A DNA stretch of 7,945 nt from Haloferacaceae archaeon (GTDB taxonomy: Archaea > Halobacteriota > Halobacteria > Halobacteriales > Haloferacaceae), in NCBI GenBank assembly GCA_028274825.1, contig JAQCMZ010000033.1, forward strand, positions 1 to 7,945. Direction: 5' to 3'. This document shows positions 5,363 through 7,945 of the stretch, in pieces. The translations under genes and the position numbers were made by a program. Each line of letters begins with the position of its first letter. Position 1 is the stretch's first letter. The notes under the pieces were generated by a model. That model was not told the origin of the DNA. It made no database searches and was given only the letters and a program-made list of their open reading frames with translations.

Positions 5363-6043
5363 ATGGACGCAGGCTTCGACGCACGACTTCAGGCAGATAG
5401 CGTGGAATTCACCCAGGAGGACGCGTCGCTGCTGGAAGCTGTCGACGAGATTGGGTCGATTCATAACGCTGCTGACGAGCTCGGTCGGTCCTACTCCCGA
5501 TCGCACCAGCGTATAACTGTCCTCGAAGAGGCGTTCGGGACGCTCGTCGAACGCCAACGCGGAGGATCTGGCGGTGGCGGAAGCACGCTCACTGGCGACG
5601 CACACGAGTTACTCTCCCGATTCGAGCGGCTTCGTGCGGGATACTCGTCGGTTGCGGAAACTACCGAAGCAGTGATTGACGGGACCGTCAAGAGACGGAC
5701 TGGCGAACTCGGGACTGTGATGACCGTCGCTGGAGCTGTCCGGGCGATTGTCCCTCCGAACACCGACATGGTGCAGGTGAGTCTCCGTGCGGATACGGTA
5801 ACACTGCACGATCCGGGTGAGACTCCAACTGAGAGCGCGACAAGTGCCCGGAACCGATTCGACGGGCACGTCCACAGTATCGACCGCGGTGACGCGATTT
5901 CGCTGGTATCTGTGGATGTGGGGGCCGAAGACCTTCTGTACGCTCTCGTGACTGAAGACAGTCGAGAGCGGCTCGAACTCGAGTCGGGTCGGCAGATAGT
6001 CGCGTCGTTCAAAGCAACAGCAACCCGTGCAACCCCCAAGTAG
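5363..6043 (+). CDS. ModE-like transcriptional regulator (LysR/ModE-type winged helix + TOBE domain)
   Basis: Cytoplasmic DNA-binding regulator of 226 residues. Residues about 20-90 form the ModE/LysR-type winged helix: DASLLEAVDEIGSIHNAAD (helices 1-2), LGRSYSRSHQRITVLEE (recognition helix), then LVERQRGGSGGGGSTLT, the glycine-rich wing typical of ModE. Residues about 107-150 (GTVKRRTGELGTV, IVPPNTDMVQVSLRADTVTL) look like a divergent beta-rich half-domain. Residues about 163-223 (SARNRFDGHVHSIDRGD, ALVTEDS, VASFKATATRA) are a clear TOBE/Mop fold, which in ModE binds molybdate or tungstate. Length and domain order match haloarchaeal ModE-like proteins. ATG 5363 is the first start of the family N-terminus. 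No molybdate transporter (modA/B/C, wtp/tup) or molybdopterin gene lies within the window, so ligand and targets are inferred only. Confidence 0.9.
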   Translation: MDAGFDARLQADSVEFTQEDASLLEAVDEIGSIHNAADELGRSYSRSHQRITVLEEAFGTLVERQRGGSGGGGSTLTGDAHELLSRFERLRAGYSSVAETTEAVIDGTVKRRTGELGTVMTVAGAVRAIVPPNTDMVQVSLRADTVTLHDPGETPTESATSARNRFDGHVHSIDRGDAISLVSVDVGAEDLLYALVTEDSRERLELESGRQIVASFKATATRATPK

Positions 6044-6440
6044 CGGGACTCGTGCTTCTCAGGAGAGCGCTCAATCCTGGTGAGTACTTCTCGGAGAAGC
6101 GTCCAATCAGCCCTGGTGAAGGCTGTCGAGGGGGTGAGTTGATTCAGACCAGCCAGGAGGCTTCCGACGAAGTAGATCAAACAGTATCGAACTCACTAGT
6201 ATGCTGAATACAACGCTATCAGGATACCTCATGATACTCGAGTGGCACCACCGGTGAAGGGCGTCAACAGTCGGCTGCGGTATTCAGAATCCACCAACAA
6301 TCCGTGATGGGTGAGCAGTCTGAACCAGTCTTCTCTCGTTCGGCCGATTCTACGCATCACAGCCTGGATAGCCCTACTGTAATCTCACCTTCCAGCCTCA
6401 CGAAACCAGTTACCCGCAAACACGCCCGGAGAAACTGATT
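6044..6440. other. intergenic region between convergent genes; possible coding remnant on the minus strand
   Basis: This 397-base gap separates the convergent ModE-like and Rio2 genes. On the minus strand from 6180 down to about 6040, a frame reads FVGSLLAGLNQLTPSTAF then TRADWTLLREVLTRIERSPEKH, which looks like real protein. It then runs on into the antisense of the ModE-like gene, where its composition turns Ser/Arg-rich. It may be the truncated start or middle of a lost gene. The family is not recognised. No T-rich terminator or strong hairpin is visible. Confidence 0.3.
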
Positions 6441-7352
6441 TCACTCCGATGCGTATTCTCGTACTGTGTCGAAGTCAGCGGTCTCGATATCGTCACAGAG
6501 TGACCTGAGGTTGGCCGATGAGGTTTGGTTGGGATACTTCCGGCTGAAGTAGCCGACGAGATTCTCAATATCCCGCTCTAACAGCTCTCGTGCGTTCGGG
6601 TGATCGACACTCGTCGCTTGTGGCCAGTCGAAGACAGTTATCCCGCTCTCGCCGACGGCGACGTTATACTCTGAAAAGTCACCGTGGATCCACCCGGCAT
6701 CGTACGCGTCGGCGAATTCTCTGAGAATCAGATCGAGAACGCCCACGACCTGGTCAGGCTCTAATGCTGCTCGACCCAGTTCGACACCGTCGAACTTCTC
6801 CATCACGATCGCGTGGCGATTCCCGTCGATCGGCCGCGGGACCGAGACATCCGGGTACAGGTCTTCGAGTACTTCCAGCTCTCGTTCGGCGGCTTTCCGT
6901 GCGGTATACAGCCAGGAGATGTGATCGCGGTCAGACGTGTAGTCCCGCTCTTTCATTACTTCGCGGAACTGGGTGTATCCCTCGCGATGGAATTTCAGTG
7001 CGAACGGCCGGTACGACTCCGCCTCGAACACGTCTCCCTCCTTCCCCACACCTAGCGGAGCACCGACGCCTGTGATCGTCTCCCGCTCGGCAAATGTTCG
7101 CAGCGCCAGTGCGTCATATCCCTCGACTTCGAGTTGATATCCCTCGTATTGGATGGTCTTTCGCTGGACCAGCTCCCGATCCGTGCACCGATTGAGCCGG
7201 TAATCCACCTCTTCGGGCGCCATATCGGCGTAATCCGGGAGCTTGTTGTGGCGAACCCACTCCGCGAAGCGCATCCCCTGCTCGATGCCCGACAGCAGAT
7301 AAAAATCCTTGTCTTCGAGTTCGGACATAATCCCAGCTACGTTCCGCACCAT
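6441..7352 (-). CDS. rio2: atypical serine/threonine protein kinase Rio2
   Basis: RIO-family kinase/ATPase of 303 residues. In archaea and eukaryotes Rio2 binds pre-40S/30S particles and acts in small-subunit maturation. Visible layout: N-terminal winged helix (about 1-85, with FYLLSGIEQGMRFAEWV and YRLNRCTDRELVQRK) unique to Rio2; glycine-rich ATP loop GVGKEGDVF (101-109); ATP-anchoring Lys120 in FALKFHREG; YTARKAAERELEVL, the alphaC-like helix; catalytic loop IHGDFSEYN with Asp225 and Asn230; and metal-binding Asp242 in VFDWPQA, equivalent to the DFPQ motif. All key residues are present and the length is normal. The frame extends to ATG 7418, but homologues begin at MVRNVAGIM, and GGGAGGAT lies about 10 bases before ATG 7352, so 7352 is preferred. 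It is transcribed alone and convergent with the ModE-like gene. Confidence 0.95.
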   Translation of the reverse strand: MVRNVAGIMSELEDKDFYLLSGIEQGMRFAEWVRHNKLPDYADMAPEEVDYRLNRCTDRELVQRKTIQYEGYQLEVEGYDALALRTFAERETITGVGAPLGVGKEGDVFEAESYRPFALKFHREGYTQFREVMKERDYTSDRDHISWLYTARKAAERELEVLEDLYPDVSVPRPIDGNRHAIVMEKFDGVELGRAALEPDQVVGVLDLILREFADAYDAGWIHGDFSEYNVAVGESGITVFDWPQATSVDHPNARELLERDIENLVGYFSRKYPNQTSSANLRSLCDDIETADFDTVREYASE

Positions 7353-7359
7353 ATCCTGA

Positions 7360-7367
7360 CTATCCTC
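7360..7367 (-). promoter_or_regulatory. Shine-Dalgarno-like site that decides the Rio2 start
   Basis: On the minus strand the sequence GGGAGGAT lies about 10 bases upstream of ATG 7352 (CTGGGAGGATAGTCAGGATATG). It matches the anti-Shine-Dalgarno of archaeal 16S rRNA. It supports 7352 over the in-frame ATG at 7418, and implies that the Rio2 mRNA has a leader rather than being leaderless. Confidence 0.45.
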
Positions 7368-7418
7368 CCAGAGGTGAAAAGCCCCCTGTGTCTGGCGGTC
7401 GAGTCGAGTAAACCTCAT

Positions 7419-7945
7419 ATGACGATACCAAACTGAACTCCTCGACTTCAGCTGATTCCAATCTAGCCCACCAGACCCACTATCTGTGTCTCACAGTGGT
7501 GCAAAGCGGCAGCCCCTGACAGTGATTACTGCGAATCGGTTCATTGAGGATGTCGAAAGAAACCCGTTCAGGCTTCTAAACCAGTAATATCAATCAATTA
7601 GCGGCTCTCATGACCGAGACGAATCATCACGGTGGTAACGACTCACAGTGCTCACTACGAATCCACCCATTCAGGACCGAACTGGTCCACCGAGAGACGA
7701 ACCAGCTCAGGCTCCCGAAGCTGTCTTGACCAATATCAGCAGACGGGAAGCGACCCAGCCGGGAGCATAGGCATCTTTATCCAACGCTTCTCCAGAACCA
7801 GGGAATCATACTACTATTGTCTGTCATTGATTGATCCACTGACACTCGCCGTGAGGGGAGCCGAGCCGGTGTCAATTTATCTGAGTATGTCTGTGATCGA
7901 TCCTTTCAGGATGCTGTAAAGTAGGGTCTGCTAGTCGCACATTTC
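7419..7945. other. region upstream of Rio2 with no convincing gene
   Basis: The plus-strand frame at 7632-7919 is Ser/Thr-rich and ends in low-information sequence, so it is not called. The only start with a promoter-like context is ATG 7610, about 20 bases after an AT-rich stretch (AATATCAATCAATTA, 7587-7601). It encodes 39 residues (MTETNHHGGNDSQCSLR, IHPFRTELVHRETN...) and stops at 7727-7729. This could be the broken start of a decayed gene or a very small ORF; no family is recognised. The remainder to 7945 shows short imperfect repeats around ATTGATTGATCC / GATCGATCC and nothing else. Confidence 0.3.

Noticed and set aside
4978..5364. 128-residue minus-strand frame opposite the 108-residue ORF
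   Set aside because: Composition (Ser, Arg, Pro) is that of an antisense shadow, while the plus strand shows the halophilic acidic bias.
5491..6180. 229-residue minus-strand frame opposite the ModE-like gene
   Set aside because: Most of it is antisense to a clear regulator and is Ser/Arg-rich; only the first ~47 residues, outside the regulator, are kept as a possible remnant.
7632..7919. 95-residue plus-strand frame at the right end
   Set aside because: Ser/Thr/Tyr-rich, no acidic bias, no homologous motif, and no promoter-like sequence at its start.
1..7945. CRISPR array, tRNA or rRNA genes
   Set aside because: No regularly spaced direct repeats and no cloverleaf-compatible sequence with a T-loop or anticodon arm were found by eye.

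Overview
The window looks like an accessory stretch of a haloarchaeal (Halobacteria) chromosome or megaplasmid. Supporting signs are the strongly acidic proteins, AT-rich TATA-like boxes about 25-30 bp upstream of start codons with little or no leader, a ModE/TOBE regulator and a Rio2 kinase of haloarchaeal type, and remnants of typically haloarchaeal accessory families. Intergenic DNA is unusually abundant and is full of broken reading frames.

Layout. Positions 1-364 hold debris: a plus-strand fragment of an unidentified protein family, abutting a minus-strand fragment of an IS200/IS605-type TnpB. Positions 574-1782 encode an intact acyl-CoA dehydrogenase. It overlaps by four bases (ATGA) a 102-residue protein (1779-2087) built from two ungapped copies of a ~42-residue unit. 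Positions 2088-5000 are mostly decayed. They contain a second, inverted copy of the unidentified family (2600-2929, minus), one intact-looking acidic 75-residue orphan (3410-3637, minus), and a broken toxin-antitoxin pair of TumE / HVO_A0114 type (4178-4789, plus). Positions 5030-6043 carry an uncertain small ORF followed by a standalone ModE-like HTH + TOBE regulator. Positions 6441-7352 (minus) encode the atypical protein kinase Rio2, convergent with the regulator. The last 0.6 kb holds no clear gene.

Function. Only four or five genes appear intact. The acyl-CoA dehydrogenase and its overlapping partner are likely co-expressed from a leaderless promoter. The ModE-like protein is likely a transcription factor responding to molybdate, tungstate or a similar oxyanion, but no transporter is visible beside it. 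Rio2 is a core ribosome-maturation kinase. The middle of the window reads as a site of repeated insertion and decay. I found no intact novel multi-gene system. The most interesting items are the internally duplicated small protein, the decayed TumE-type toxin-antitoxin module, and the two inverted remnants of one unidentified family.
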